A stretch of DNA of 64,000 bases from Erythroxylum novogranatense (GCA_029891385.1 CM057235.1:12674001-12738000); one strand, 5' to 3'; positions 12,165 through 24,838 are shown, counted from the first letter of the stretch. A program made the numbers and translations. Notes: a model not told the origin generated them from the letters alone.

Positions 12165-12302
12165 AAAATTCCATATGGCATAATCAAGGTAAGTCATCTG
12201 CATAAAGGTAACTTCAAAGTAAATGGCCATCATTTGAAGCTATATCTTATAGGTGAACTTAATTGTAGTATAGAGAATAGTAATTTAACCAAGTCACCTT
12301 GA
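12165..12302 (+). pseudogene. Athila/Tat-type integrase C-terminal remnant
   Basis: Only the last part of pol is left. The encoded 'IPYGIIKVSH' and 'GNFKVNGHHLKLYLIGE' match the C-terminal signature seen intact in the Athila copy at about 6920-6980 ([11 protein letters not shown]). It follows an LTR-like tract directly, so nearly all of gag-pol was deleted from this element. The 3' part of the same element resumes after the insertion, at 26300. Confidence 0.6.
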
Positions 12303-12615
12303 GCAAGAAAGGTATGTCAAGCTAACCATGTTAAACTAGCATTAATTCAAAGGTAACTACAAAATTAGATAGATTTCATTTTCATTTTATTTTTTCCATT
12401 TTATATTAGTGTGGGATTTTATTGATTTTTATGTGTTTTACATTATGACCCCAAAAAAAGCAACTCGAGTTGATTTTACATATTTGTCGTGTTTATGAAA
12501 TATATGTTAAGTTTCGTAACTTTAAGTAACCAATTTTTAAGTTTTTCAAAATATTTTTTAGTATACGCATGATCTCTGGACATGATTGTGTGCATGTGAA
12601 GTGATTGCGATTTTC
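12303..12615. other. Non-coding 3' region of outer element, left of insertion
   Basis: AT-rich, no ORF. It contains 'CATGATTGTGTGCATG' near 12582, which matches 'CATGATCGTGTGCATA' near 26386 on the other side of the inserted element. This supports one host element split at 12615/26300. Confidence 0.5.
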
Positions 12616-13999
12616 TGATATGTTTAGCTTTAATATTAACCTCAATATTTCGCAAGCATATAAGTCATTCGTGTAGTATCTAAGGTGTCGATCCCATGAG
12701 GAAGGTTAACATAATCCTAAATGCTAAGGTCGAAATAAATTGTAGAAATTCAACTATAACTAAGTTAAAACAATAACGTAATTCAATCAACTAATTCAAC
12801 TCAAGAATAAATTTTGAAATATTAACAAATCAGTAAATTACACCGCACACACCAAGAATCAACCTAAGAAACCACCAAGAGAGAGGGAAAATTTTTACCT
12901 ATCTTCAACACCAACCTAATTAATTATGAAACATCGGATTATTGGTCCTAAACTATCCTAAGGTTGATTATAACATAAAGCCCCAAATTATAAACCCTAA
13001 TCAGATTATGAAAATTTGCAAATTCTCAATTTACAATTTATCCAAACCCTAGATCTAAAGTTTTCCACTAGACTACCAAAACCTATGTGAGATCTCTCCT
13101 CACACAATTACCAATTTCATTGATTTCTCATTCTTATTAAATTACCTAACTTTTGTTAGCTTATTTTAATTATTTTTCATGGGTTCACCCTCTCAATCTA
13201 TTATCGATCTATTAAAATGTGGAAATCAATCACAACGAATCCAATTCACATAAACAATCAAATTTTTATAGAATCAAAGATAAAAACAACCCGAAGGTGA
13301 GTTTAGATAATCGTCAACATTCACAAATCCTATCTCGACAGCTATTCCAATTCTTTACCTAGATAAAAATGGAACTGCACTAGAAAATAGATCTGAATAG
13401 ATGATGGAGGTAGCAATGATGGGAAACCTCCTGTTCCTGGAAGTATTTCATGTGGGCTTCTTCTCCACGTCTCTCTTCCTTTGTCCCTTTCTTATTCTCT
13501 CGATGAACTCTCTCTAGGGTTTCATGATGGTGGCTAATGCCAAAAGCTCCTCCTCTCTTTTATCTCATTATTTATATACTTAATGTGTTTTGGGCAACCT
13601 TAGGGTTTTTCCAAAGACGAAAGGTCTGAAAAATCCCTCAAAACTCAATTTTCTATGTGTCTAGGCATCTGCTCGATGCAAGCCACAATCGTGGGCCTAG
13701 TCTTATGCTTCTGTTATGATCATGGCAAATAGGTCACTATCGTAGGCCATTGTTTCAGTCCAAGTCTCTCCAAAACTTCTCCGTTCTTCACAGTTGACCC
13801 TAAAATACTAAGAAACACATCAAGGTATCTCAAAGACATAATAATTAAGCTCAAATGCTTGTACTAATCCAAAAACACTTAAACAAGAATAATTCACAAA
13901 CTAACACAATTCTACCAAAAATACATACTAAACAATCGAATAAATAGATAAACACATATCAAACTATACCATAAAATATGATACATTTCACACTTATCA
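12616..13999 (-). repeat. 3' LTR of minus-strand element
   Basis: On the minus strand it runs from TGATAAGTG (13999) to ACATATCA (12616), 1384 bp. Long blocks match 24839-26299, for example 'CACACCAAGAATCAACCTAA' near 12846 and 25086. The palindromic words (GATCGTGG type) at 13670-13760 are more decayed than in the other LTR. Confidence 0.8.
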
Positions 14000-14922
14000 A
14001 CATCCTCACACTTAAACGTTTGCTTGTCCTCAATCAAACAAAATAATAAACACATACTAATTCACACAACACACAATACAGTAATGAGACAATGGATTCA
14101 AATTCATGAAATAAATTTAATTTAAAACACAATCATTCAAGTCATTTCAAATCATTAACATGCAAAATATGTGTCTTAGGGCTTTGAACTAAATATACAT
14201 ATTAATCTAGACTTAAGTGTTAAATTGTTTTCCCTTCTTAATTGCACACACTCATTAATAATTCTTTGGTCGTTCAACTCTGTAACTAATCCTAAGTACA
14301 TTTTTGCTTAAAATCAAACTATTACAAGTTTGATAATTTTATTCGAAAACACAATTTTATTTTTATTAACGTTTATGAATATGGACTTAGTCTTTTTACG
14401 CGGTGGCAAACATTGGTAATAAATGTTGATCTGATCACTCAACTAAATCATGTTTTTTATTAAGCCGCTTAGTTGGATCATCATTCTAGCCTCTTTACCC
14501 AAAGGCACACATTTGTGTCACGTGTTGATCCGGTTACTCAACTATATTACGTTCTCAACTGGCTAGTAGCTCTATTCATTAAGCCGAAGGCCAACAGAAT
14601 TGTTATTTATTTTAAAAATAACAACCTTTTTTTATTGCCTACATTGTTGCTTTAGCTACTTGTTTTCATGAAAAAAATACTAGCAAAGCTATTTTATTTA
14701 AAAGATCTAAAATTATGAATAAATGTGACAATTTAGAGGGTGGCAAACTCATACTAAATCCTAATTAACTTGCATTTTTATCCAAGGAATCCAATTCACT
14801 AATTTCTCAAGCTAATGACTCTTCACAACCTAATAGACTATATTCAAAATTAAATCAATTTCAATCCATCTAAGCCATGACACATTGATACAATTCACAA
14901 AATGCAACCTAACAAATTATCA
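14000..14922 (-). other. 3' untranslated region of minus-strand element
   Basis: No ORF of note. At 14000-14036 the minus strand reads 'TTGAGGACAAGCAAACG' and then 'AAGTGTGAGGATGT', the polypurine tract before the LTR. A duplicated block with 'AAGCCG..AGTTGGATCA' and 'ACTGGCTAGTAGC' (14400-14590) is probably part of the same region. Confidence 0.55.
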
Positions 14923-15050
14923 TACATCATCATCATCATCACACACAGTCCGAAGTCTCACAATAAAGCGAGGTCTGGGGAGGTCTGATAGTATGCAGCC
15001 TTACCCATACATAGTAGAGAGGCTATTTTCGGTTAACCCATATACAGATG
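14923..15050 (-). mobile_element. Au-like plant SINE
   Basis: On + the text 'GCGAGGTCTGGGGAGGTCTG', 'ATGCAGCCTTACCCATACAT' and 'AGAGAGGCTATTTTCGGTTA' is the reverse complement of the well-known angiosperm tRNA-derived SINE that carries 'AACAGCCTCTCTACC' and 'CCTCCCCAGACC'. The 3' tail on the minus strand is the (ATG)n simple repeat at 14923-14940. Such SINEs are transcribed by RNA polymerase III and move with LINE enzymes. Family name from memory. Confidence 0.75.
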
Positions 15051-15167
15051 TGACAATAAAAAATCGATGTAGGTTAAAGAGTAAACAAGTTAAACTAGCA
15101 TGTTAAATTATTATGTAAATAAAATTACCACAAATTCATAAATAAATAAAATATAAAATATAAACAT

Positions 15168-18033
15168 TGTAGCACCCCACTCCCGACGAGACCCGAACTC
15201 GACATCAACAGTGATATCCGAGCCCGTGACCCGCGAGGGTGGCGTACTAGAACAATCACTACCTTTTAAAACTCGATATGACATTTTTCTTTTCATTAAA
15301 AAATAAGTTGAGTCTGAAAACAATAATGATTTGGCCCAATTATAACAAAACATTTGCAATTACAAAACAATTTCAGTTATAAACCAATTTCAGTTATACC
15401 ATACAAGTACACATAAATCAAAAGGGCCCATCAAACAATTCACTACTCTAATGCAGATGTGACGACACCGATCCCGACCCGATACTACGCTTTGCTAGCG
15501 GTAGACATACTCCCGTGTCTAACGGGTACTCTTCACTTCTGAAAATAGATGCAATGTTGGGTGAGTTTGCGAACTCGGTGAGAAACCATCATCGATGGTT
15601 CACCCAACTCATGCATTCACAATCATATACACATAACACACAAGTAGCACTTACAAGAATATCACATGCAATTTCCTTATTCACATTTCACGGTCATTCA
15701 CAACAATTTACATTTTCAATCACCATATACATATGCAATGCCCATGAGACACTTTCAATTTTCGTTTCGTTGTTGTGACCGCTTACCGATCATTTACGCT
15801 GAGCCGCTGGCTCAAATCGCTGGGCTTGATATGCCTCGCGGTGAGCCCGAGGCTCTATCGACCGTTGGACCCGAGGTCTGTGCGTTGAGCTTAAAGCTCT
15901 ATCATATACATTGGGCATGATGTGCCTGAAAGCCCAAAGGATTCGGGCATAATGTATTGAGCTCGTGGCTCGCATACGCTGGTACCACCGGTCACAACTA
16001 CTATTATCTCGATCATTTACTATGCATGAATGCACATGTCACTTTCCAATTTCCAATTATTGCATTTCTATTTCCCATTTCAATTAATTACTATTTCCGA
16101 TCATTTCCCAATATCCTCGGACTTTCAGTCCGTATTTCATTCCTATGCATTTACATTTCATTTCATTAACACATTTACAATCCAATTTACTCATGCATTT
16201 ACACATACTTATTCACATTTGCACTTCAATATCATAATCCAATATTTCAACACCCATGGTTCAAATCAATCAAATCACTCAATCACATATATCCATCCTC
16301 GCTTCCTCATAAAGAATCAATGCATATAATTAATAAACACATAAGGTTGAGAAACCAACTAGGTTACTCACCGCACTTCCGAAGCTACAACTGAAGTCCC
16401 AATATCGTCCGTGGAGTGTCGATCCATCGAACCTCTATGTCAATTCAAATAATTCACATTACCATTTTGGCCAATATCAATTCAAGAATACATATTTAAC
16501 AAATACGATAAATACTATACATGTTATGACATTCCCAATCCAATTCCGAATTCCTCAATTTGATCACTCTCTTACTAATCCATAACACTTTCAATTATAA
16601 TAAACCAATTTACCAATTTCCATAGTCTATAATCACATTCCAATTAAACTCACAATCACTATATCGCTTACCACTCAATTTCCGATAATCATCAAATTCA
16701 ATTCCTATTCTCTCAAATGCCATTTTGATCCATAACCAATCCAAATTAGATCCCAAAATTCTCCAATTCAAAACCTCAATAATCAACTTTTCGAACAGTC
16801 TCCTCGTCGCGACGACGTCGCTCTTTCGTCATGACGTCGGACTAAGCTTTGCTTCGTCATGGCGACGGCTCCACTAAATGCGGCGTGGGTCAAACTCGCT
16901 CGTCATGGCACACAAATTGAATATTTAATATTCGTCGCGACGTGCACACTAAGGGGCTCGCCACAAGTGTTCATCACATCGTCATGACGCAAACCCGTAA
17001 ACTCGTCCAAACCCGAAATTTCGCAGATCCTCTGATATAAATCATCCCAAATCCATTCTAAACACTCTCAATCAGTTTTAAACCGTAAACCCAACTTATT
17101 TCTATCCTCAAAACATCATTTAACTCATTTTTCATCAAAAACCCAAATCAAAACCAACAAAAACCCTATTATCCGTAACTTTCAAATTCTCTAAACCAAT
17201 TCATACTCAAATCAATGATCAAATGAAACGATTTTAACTCATAAACATATAGAAACTTACTTGATTCAAGCTTCAATCCGTTGAAAATCCTCCAAGAATC
17301 TCCAAATCCAAGCTACTCTCCACCCATGACGAAACTCATTCATTTTGAAAGCAAAACGATTTCGTCGATGCTTTAGGCATATATATAAAATGACTTAGGG
17401 CTTGTTTGGCAATTTAATTGCCACAAGTCCAAATCTAAAACCACCTCAATCCAATTTCTGATTCTAATTTCTCCCGATTCGCAATAACAATTAATAGCAA
17501 ATCCTAAAATCATATCTCAAATAATCTCATATCAATTGTCAATCAATCTCGGACCCGGAATCCAATTTATCAGTCAATATATCATTTTTCCGATCCAGAC
17601 TCGATTCTCTAAAAATTTTAGAAAAATTTCCATAAATTCACAAAATTAGGAAATGCTCATTCCTATACTCAATTTCCAATTTCCCTTTCTCTATAATCCA
17701 TTTCATTCCAAGTTCATATTCAAAACCCAATTATACACTTACTAAATATCCAATTTTCACAAACCAAATTCTTATATGTACAATTTGATAAATTCCTAAT
17801 TGCACAATTAAGCCAATTCTCATCGGACCAATTATAACCAATTTCCAATTTCACAATCAAGTCGGGAATTGTCATACATGTATGTACATATATATATACT
17901 TATGCTGTCAATAATCATTTATCAATGACTATCAAAACTGTAATGCATGTGCAATGCAACACTTTGCCTGTACCAAATCCTAACCCGATCCAAATTACCA
18001 ATCTACCCGTCACTCCGATAATGGGATGTTACA
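15168..18033 (-). mobile_element. Solo LTR of a chromovirus-like gypsy element (2.9 kb), TSD AACAT
   Basis: It starts TGTAGCACCCC (15168) and ends GGGATGTTACA (18033), flanked by the perfect 5-bp duplication AACAT (15163-15167 and 18034-18038). The first 130 bp match the reverse complement of 59150-59286, so it belongs to the same family as the solo LTR at 54719-59286 in opposite orientation. It has no gag or pol. A complete LTR with a TSD and no internal part indicates recombination between two LTRs. The region 15780-15985 has repeated 'GAGC..GAGGCTC' words also seen at 58180-58640. Confidence 0.85.
16805..16989. repeat. Palindromes CGTCGCGACG and CGTCATGACG in solo LTR
   Basis: Four perfect 10-bp palindromes: CGTCGCGACG at 16805-16814 and 16933-16942, CGTCATGACG at 16827-16836 and 16980-16989. 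Related decayed sites (CGTCATGGCGACG near 16856, CGTCATGGC near 16901) lie between them. Confidence 0.85.
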
Positions 18034-18038
18034 AACAT

Positions 18039-19199
18039 AGGATATACTGATCGGTCATAGAACCTATCCAGAAATTATAAACTATGGTTCTGATTAGAAA
18101 AAGATATGAACTTTCAAGGGGATTTTCAATAACCCAGAAAAGAGACCTCTACTTTGTAGTTTCTACAATAATCTCCACTAAATACTAAAAACAAGTAAAG
18201 AGGGAGGCAAAAAACTTTCTGGTGGAAAAAAAAAAAAGAAAAACCAATTCTACTATTCAAAGAACCAATTTTGGTCGTTTACTGTGAAAATGAACTCAAA
18301 GAGCATAAAAGTAGCTTGTCAAGATGAGACACAATTTAGGGGATTAACAAGAAAAAAAAACTTTCATACAATAAGAAAAATAGAGGTAAACTCAAAAAAC
18401 CAATGCAGTGATTAGAATGCAGGTAACAAAAAAGATGAGTAATAAATGGTGACAAAGCTTAAATAACGTAAATTACAAGAATGAGGGCCAATTTTTTCCC
18501 CTCAGATCTATCATTACCAAAACTCTTCCGAAAAATAGAACCTAATATGTGATGTGGAAAAAGAGACAGAGATCAAGAGAGCAGAGCTCGAACCTTGAAA
18601 CTGTGAAACTCTATTTCAAATCATAGAGAGCTTGGCATTGGACTTGTACGACAGGAGCCACAGTGAAGATGGATGGCAGATCTGGCTGTCAAAACAGTAT
18701 AAACAAAAATGAAAAACATAAGAAGAAATAAAACATGAAATACAAAAAACATAAGAAAAAAATACTAATAAAAATGAAAAGAAAAGGGTTAGAACATGAA
18801 AATGTTTATGGTGATAGAGGTGGTGATGGCGATAGTATTGAGACCAAAACTACTTGACATTGAGAGTGTTTCCCTATCTTATAAGTGATTTAAGAGAGTA
18901 AACGAATTAGCAATCCAAACTATTCCAAATCATTCAAAACTTATTTTAAAATTTTAAATAAACCTAACTACACAACAATTTAAATATAACTATTAAACTT
19001 GCTAATTTATGGTCATTAGCTTGACCTTCATCCTTTAAAACTTAGCCAAGATCAATTATGAGTGGCTTGCTTCTTACCTTCTTATTCAACATCAATTTTG
19101 TAGCTTGTGAGTATGCTACAAATTGCAAAAAGATCAAAGAGACAATATTGATGAAGTTGATAAAAGCAATTCATTTAAGTAATGTCCTTTTCACTTGTT
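18039..19199. other. Unclassified internal sequence, no gene seen
   Basis: Presumably the internal part of the minus-strand element between two insertions. AT-rich with A-runs; no ORF above 60 codons. A stretch at 18540-18690 has more even base use, but no domain can be read in any frame. Confidence 0.4.
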
Positions 19200-19434
19200 G
19201 GACCCTGAACTTTTGATGAAAATATTGTTTAATTTTGAGGATTTTAATATTTGAGTGAACTTATATGGATTATGAGAAGAAAGTGGATGAGTTGATTGAA
19301 ATGAAGTTAAATAGCAAGAATTAAAAAGAAAAAGTGTGAAAATTTGAAGAATTTAGAAAGTTTGACTTTTGGAGATAAAATGTTTGACTTGAGAGTTGAC
19401 TTTTTGATTTTGGGAGAATTTGAGAAAATGATCT

Positions 19435-20080
19435 TTTGAAAATTTGTAGTTTATGTCAAGAGCTTTCTGTAGCCATAAGGTTTGATATTTTTCGATATCG
19501 GGAGTGAGAGTTATGATCAGTCAAAATTCGCTTGAAGTTAGACTTTTTGAGGAAAAAGTTGACTTTTTGAGGAAAAAGTTGACTTTTTGATTTAGGCAAA
19601 ATTCGAGAAAGTGATCAACATGAACATTGTAGCCTCTGTCGAGAGCTTTTTGTGGACATAAAGTTTTCTATTTTTCGATGTCGGGATTGAAAGATATGAT
19701 TTTCTGAAGATATGCTTTGTTTTGAAAATGCTATTAAGTATAGATTTGTGTGTTCTATGTTTCGAGGCCACTCGTCGTATGGATTTAGTTTGAATTAGAG
19801 TAAGTGATCTTTATGAAAGTTTTAGATGATGTTTTTATCTTTCCATTGATATAAAGTTTGCAATTTTTCGATATCGGGGCTAGGAGTTATGAGCGATTAA
19901 AAATTGGAAGTCGTTTAGGAAAAACTGTTTTGGACAAAATCTTTGATTGAGTTTTCAACCTCTTTCGAGACCTAATTTGATTTTGAGTACTTCAGGGAAG
20001 TTGTAGAGCTTCCTTTGATTTTTTTATTGACACCAAATTTGTCAAATTCTGAGTTCGGGATCGAGAGATATGATTTTGGA
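19435..20080 (+). repeat. Four diverged tandem modules, period about 185 bp
   Basis: The phrase 'TTTCGATATCGGGA...GAGTTATGA' recurs at about 19489, 19671, 19865 and 20046, each preceded by 'TTGTAG...GAGCTTT' and 'ATAAAGTTT'. Spacing is about 182, 194 and 181 bp. Confidence 0.65.
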
Positions 20081-22534
20081 AAAGTTTGGTTTTGAAGTGC
20101 CGTTACTTTGTTTCTAATCCGATCCCTTTTGTAATCTTTTGCTTATAATTCCTTCGTCCGACATCCGATTGAATCGATTCTCAAAGCGTTGGATTTCTAC
20201 GACGATTAATTTCATTTTCAGGAATAATTATGATTTTTAGGAGATTAAATGGAATGAGAATTGATTGAATCAAGAGTGAGGATGGGTTAAGGTGGTTAAG
20301 TTAGAAAATTTTCTGAACATGGTTCAGTATTTTGTAATTTTTGGGAGCTGTACAACTCCGATTGAGGTGATTCTTGAGGGAAAATAAAATTAAGATATGG
20401 GGATACAAATCATGTGAAGGGATCAAAATTTAATTTCATCCCTAAGATTGTCTATTTCTAGACTGAAGTTATGTTAATGTTCAGTCTCGGATTTTTCGCA
20501 GGTCTGATAGTATTTCGACTATAACTTCTTCGTTTCTGATCCGAATTGAGCGCGGTTGGTGGCGTTGGATTTGTATGATCTAAAGGGACAATTTTCATGA
20601 AAAAAGTTTGTCCAAATTATTTCGTTAAGATGCTGGAAAATAGGACGCAAGTAGTCAATTTTTCAAGTTCCTATAGGGGCAATTTTGGAAATAGGCAAAT
20701 AAGTGAGGGGCAACTTGGTCATTTGTGCCCCATTTTTAATGACATGGCAGAAGCAACATGGGGCTGTCGTTTTGTGTCCAGCAACTCACGAAAATGAGGC
20801 AAAAATGAAAGAAAGAAAAGATGAAGAAGAGAGAAGAAGGAGAGGGGCGATGGTGGAGATGAGGAGAAGAAGAAGAAGTGTGATGCAAGTTCGTTTTTTT
20901 CCATGGGTTTCCAACCAAATTTCATTTATTTTAAGAGCAAAGAGGAGGAAGAAGAACATGGAAGCTTGCAACATGGTGAAATCCGAAATTAGAGAGAGAA
21001 GGTAAGAGAGAGAAAGCTTGAGTTTTTGAGTTTTTGATTTGTTTGATGGTTGATTAAGCTTGGAATGGTTATGGATTTAGTTTATCTATGATTATTTGAA
21101 GAGATTAGACTATGATTATGTTTAATTTTGGATTAATTGAAAATTGGAGTTTAGGTCAGATTTGAAAGTTAGGGGTTTTTGAAATTATTGCTTTAGATTG
21201 CTTGAATTAATGATGAATTTGAGATATCCTAAGTTAATTTTGATGTTTATGCTTTAGGTGAAGTTTAATTTGAAAAATTGTAAATTGGGGGTTTAGGCCA
21301 AATTAGAAATTTGGGGATTTTGTGAATTAATGGTGTAGAATCATCAATAATAGTAGTAATTGGTGAAATATGAAATCAATTTTGAAGAAATTGTGATTTA
21401 TGGTATTGAATTTGTGTAAATTGGTTTAGGCCAATTTTGAAAATTGGGGATTTTCAAAATTGGAGATTGAAGTAGCTTGAATATGTGAGGAATTGATGTT
21501 TTCTAAGCTCAATTTGAGAAATTAAGTTAATTATGATATTGAATTTGATTGAATTGGTTTAGGTTCAATTTAGAATTTGGGAGATTTTGGGATTTTTAGA
21601 AATTGTTGAAGTAAGATGGCTTGAAATATGATGAGTTTGTGAATTATGAAATCAATTTTGAAGAAATTGTAATTTATGGTATTGATTTGGATAAGTTGGT
21701 TTAGGCCAAATTGATGAATTAGGGTTTTTGTAAATTGGTAGTTAGATAGCTTGGAATTATGGTAAATTGGTGAATTCCTAAGTTAATTTTGAAGATTATG
21801 TTATTTATGATGTGAATTTGGATGATTATGGTTTATGTTTTGTTAAATTGGAAGAGAGAAACAAAAGTCAAATTGAAGCATTGGACAAGATGTTAGCATG
21901 GAAATAAGGTGGGTAGTATATTTATTTATTGAATTTTAAGCTAAAAATGTGAATTTGAAAATTCAAGAAGCAAAGTTTGAGAAATGAATGTTTATAAAAT
22001 GTTTGGATATTATGATTTTGAAGGATTAATTTCCTTATGTTAGAAATGATTTTAGAAAATACAAGATTTATGAAAATCATGTTTTTAGACAATTTGAGCA
22101 ATGTGTTTTATGAAACTATATATGTTTTGATTTATGTGTGAAAAAAATAATTGCATTCATGTTTATGCGTTTGATTTATATGTGATTAATTGATTTATTG
22201 AATATGATTGTATATGTGGAATATGCATGTGTCAAGCTTTTTGACACAATTTGATGTTATGATTTGAAAATTTTAAAGAAAATTAAGATTTTGAAAAGTG
22301 CCTTCGGGCAATCTGAAATTCCGTTTTGCTTATGTGCTATGAGGGTTTGGTCAGGTCCTTTTGTGAGTTAGTGCACTGTCTCTACTTGTTTAAGCCTTCG
22401 CTCGGCTGCCCGCAAGAGGCAATGGAGTTCCGATCACGGACTCCCTTCACGGCTGCACATGATCGCTATGCGGAAATGTGCAGTACGTCCTGTTATGGAC
22501 CAAACCAAACCATTTAATGTGTTATTGTGATTTG

Positions 22535-22616
22535 TGTTGGATGCCGCGGTATAACCCGCAAACACACGCCGCAGTATAACCTGCAAACACCTACGGGTGG
22601 GGTGTGGGGTCCAACA
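22535..22616. repeat. 82-bp unit with TGTTGGA/TCCAACA ends
   Basis: It begins TGTTGGA and ends TCCAACA (inverted). Inside, 'GCCGCGGTATAACCCGCAAA' is repeated once in diverged form 25 bp later. Most of it recurs at 57113-57179 in another LTR. Confidence 0.6.
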
Positions 22617-23562
22617 TCAAACCATTCTGTTATGTTATGTGGTTTTTGTGATGCATTCATGTTTAAAGTTGTGCATGATTGTTAAAAAGTTTGAGAATTT
22701 GATAAATGAGAAAGTGAATTTTCAATCATGAATTTCGGAAACTGTTTATGAATGTTTTGGAAAGTTTGAAAATGGGTTTTTGGATAAATTTCCGAATGGG
22801 AAATGTTTGAAAATTTTGAAAAGATAATTTTTGCTTATGTTTCAATTTATAAATATATTATCCACGAGCTTCCGAGCTCACCCCCCCCCCCTTTCATCCC
22901 CATCTCTAGGTTTCGTGCAGGAGATCGGATGAAAGAGTATCAAGATGTTTGATTCGATTTTGTATTATTTGGATTTTTGTTCAAATTCAGATTTTGGTAT
23001 TAAGATTGAATATGGCAAATTGCCATGTATGTATATGATTTATGAAGTTTGTATGAAATTGTGTATATTAGGTTGATGTAAAAGAATGAAGAGGTCGATG
23101 TACGGATTTTGAATTCTGTGATTGTAAATGATTTTGGAAATTGTATATGAAATTGTGTATGATTTTGGAAAAATATATCGTTAATTGATATGGGAATTTG
23201 ATTGAAGTGTTTAGATCTAAGATTGTGTTTGTTTGCTGGTGTTTGGATTCCGGATGGGAGAGTCCGATGATTCTGGATTTTGTGATATTAGAAGTGTATT
23301 TTGCCTTTGCAGGAATTTTGGGATAGGATAAATGCAGTAGTTATCTTTTAGAATTTTCGTTAGAAAATAAATTAGAAAAGAAGAAAAATAAAATTTAGAT
23401 GTATGAAAGATGGATTTATGAGATTGGTATTAATGTTAAGAAGTTTATTATGATTTGAGTGCGATCTGGGATTTGTATGAGTATTCAAGCATATGATGAT
23501 TTTGTATGTAATGAAATAATGTGATTAAGAATGAAAAGACAAGGAATAAGAAAGAAAAAAAA

Positions 23563-24352
23563 TTATACTGGGTTTGGATAGTCTAAGTTTCCAACGCGAT
23601 CATGTTTCTCTGTTCGTTGTTTCCGGATGTCGGATTTGTTTGCTTTGGTTCGATCCGTTTTGTATCCGTTTTTGTTTTCTGATTGGGATCCGGTTTTCGG
23701 ATCGAGTCCCAACATCACTAATAAACTGTCAATAAAATAGGGAATAATAATACTCCCTGAATCTTCAATCAAATCCAATAGTTTGTCTTGTAAGAACGTG
23801 AGTTGCTCTTTTTCTTCCTTAATCACTTTCGTCTCCCCCGATTCTTCCACTTTACGAATAGAGAGTTTCCTAGCTTCTTCAAACTTGATGTCTGTTGTCA
23901 TCTATTCTTCATCCGTTTGGTCTTTAGAAGATTTGAATACATCAATTATCCTAAATGAGCTACTCTCCTTCGGATTCTTTAATACATCACTCATGTTGAA
24001 TGTCACTTGGTCATCATTAATCGGAAGGATAAGTTTCTTTTCATGAACTTGTACCCAAGATTTTTCAATGTTCAAATATGGTATATCAAGAACTGATGAA
24101 TAAAAGGGAGGGTTGGCGTTCTTTTCTTCATCCTCTTTCTTCGTCCCTTGGTCTTCAATAAGGTGGGGCTCAGTTTGGTTTTCCACCGGTCCTTCTAGCT
24201 CTCCCTCATTCGTAGGTGTGATAGACTCATATTGCTCTCTTTGATGTATTTCCATATTACTTAGAGAGTCTTCCACACTTCTCTTACAAAATTCATAGGA
24301 AATCTTTCTTACTCGAATCTCTAAGTTGTGAATAGATGAGGCATGATTTTCT
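23563..24352 (-). pseudogene. Gag C-terminus / protease-flanking remnant of Athila/Tat-type element
   Basis: The reading starts without an ATG near 24352 (HASSIHNLEIRV, resembling the usual gag phrase 'ASIRNLE.QVGQ') and runs through 24276-23902 to a stop, then 23901-23563. 'DDQVTFNMSDVLKNP' followed by 'FRIIDVF' resembles the segment downstream of the gag knuckle in Tat/Athila polyproteins ('FNV..A...P....CFRIDV'). No zinc knuckle, protease active site, RT or integrase follows. The neighbouring 5' LTR and PBS lie about 0.5 kb upstream on the same strand, which fits a shortened gag. Assignment is moderate. Confidence 0.55.
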
Positions 24353-24814
24353 GTTACTTAATTTACTCTTCTAGTCTCTTCTGGCCCTCTTCTACGTCCG
24401 TGAGCTTATCCAAGATCTTGCCCAATTTAAAAGCCCATGAATTGGACTCATTTTACTGAAGTCCTACTAGGTCTTGACATCCTAAATTAGTCCCTACATT
24501 GATAGACCAATAGAAATAGTGGTGGTTCTGCCACCCCGGAGTGTATATGTTCTAATAAGGATCGTCACTTCCCCAACCCTATTGTTCCACATTGTAATTC
24601 TCAAAAGTTCCTTGCTGCCTATAACATCTACCTTCCATCATTGTTCTTTTCATTTTTTTTTGGCATTGAGCTCTTCAGATGTCACATTTCTCATTCTAAG
24701 ATGTCTTGTTGTGTCTCTACTTTACGCCCCAAATTTCTTTCTCTATTTTTTATTTTAAAAAAAAAAACAAAAGATAGTGAAAATACCTTAGACTAAAAAA
24801 CTAAAATAATGGTC
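24353..24814 (-). other. Leader between PBS and gag remnant
   Basis: Non-coding in the minus-strand direction, with scattered stops in all frames. The plus-strand ORF at 24519-24758 is a shadow. Confidence 0.45.
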
Positions 24815-24832
24815 GCCCCAGTAGCAGTGCCA
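24815..24832 (-). promoter_or_regulatory. Primer binding site, degenerate
   Basis: The minus strand reads TGGCACTGCTACTGGGGC. It is a decayed form of TGGCGCCGTTGCCGGGG, the usual Athila/Tat site for a tRNA primer (tRNA-Asp, from memory). It lies 6 bp from the LTR end. Confidence 0.65.
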
Positions 24833-24838
24833 AAAACT

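Larger units (their letters stand above)
19200..23562 (+). repeat. Long chromovirus-like LTR, ends unclear
   Basis: Non-coding. It shares several passages with LTR 54719-59286: 'CCGACATCCGATTGAATCGATTCTCAAAGCG' type text (20158-20190 versus 57275-57303), the about 185-bp modules, and the GCCGCGGTATAACCCGC block. 'CTTCCGAGCTCACC' and 'GTGCAGGAGATCGGATG' (22868-22930) resemble R/U5 parts of Del/Tekay-type LTRs. Neither the TGTAACA start nor the TGTTACA end is visible, so it is probably truncated. The small ORFs at 20703-21005 are low-complexity Glu/Arg-rich shadows. Confidence 0.55.

Noticed and set aside
18540..18690. Possible gene fragment of more balanced composition
   Set aside because: No frame gives a recognisable protein and no splice pattern stands out.
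20703..21005. 100-codon ORF rich in Glu, Arg and Lys
   Set aside because: Low-complexity reading of a GA-rich stretch in an LTR. Three overlapping ORFs on the other strand are equally long.
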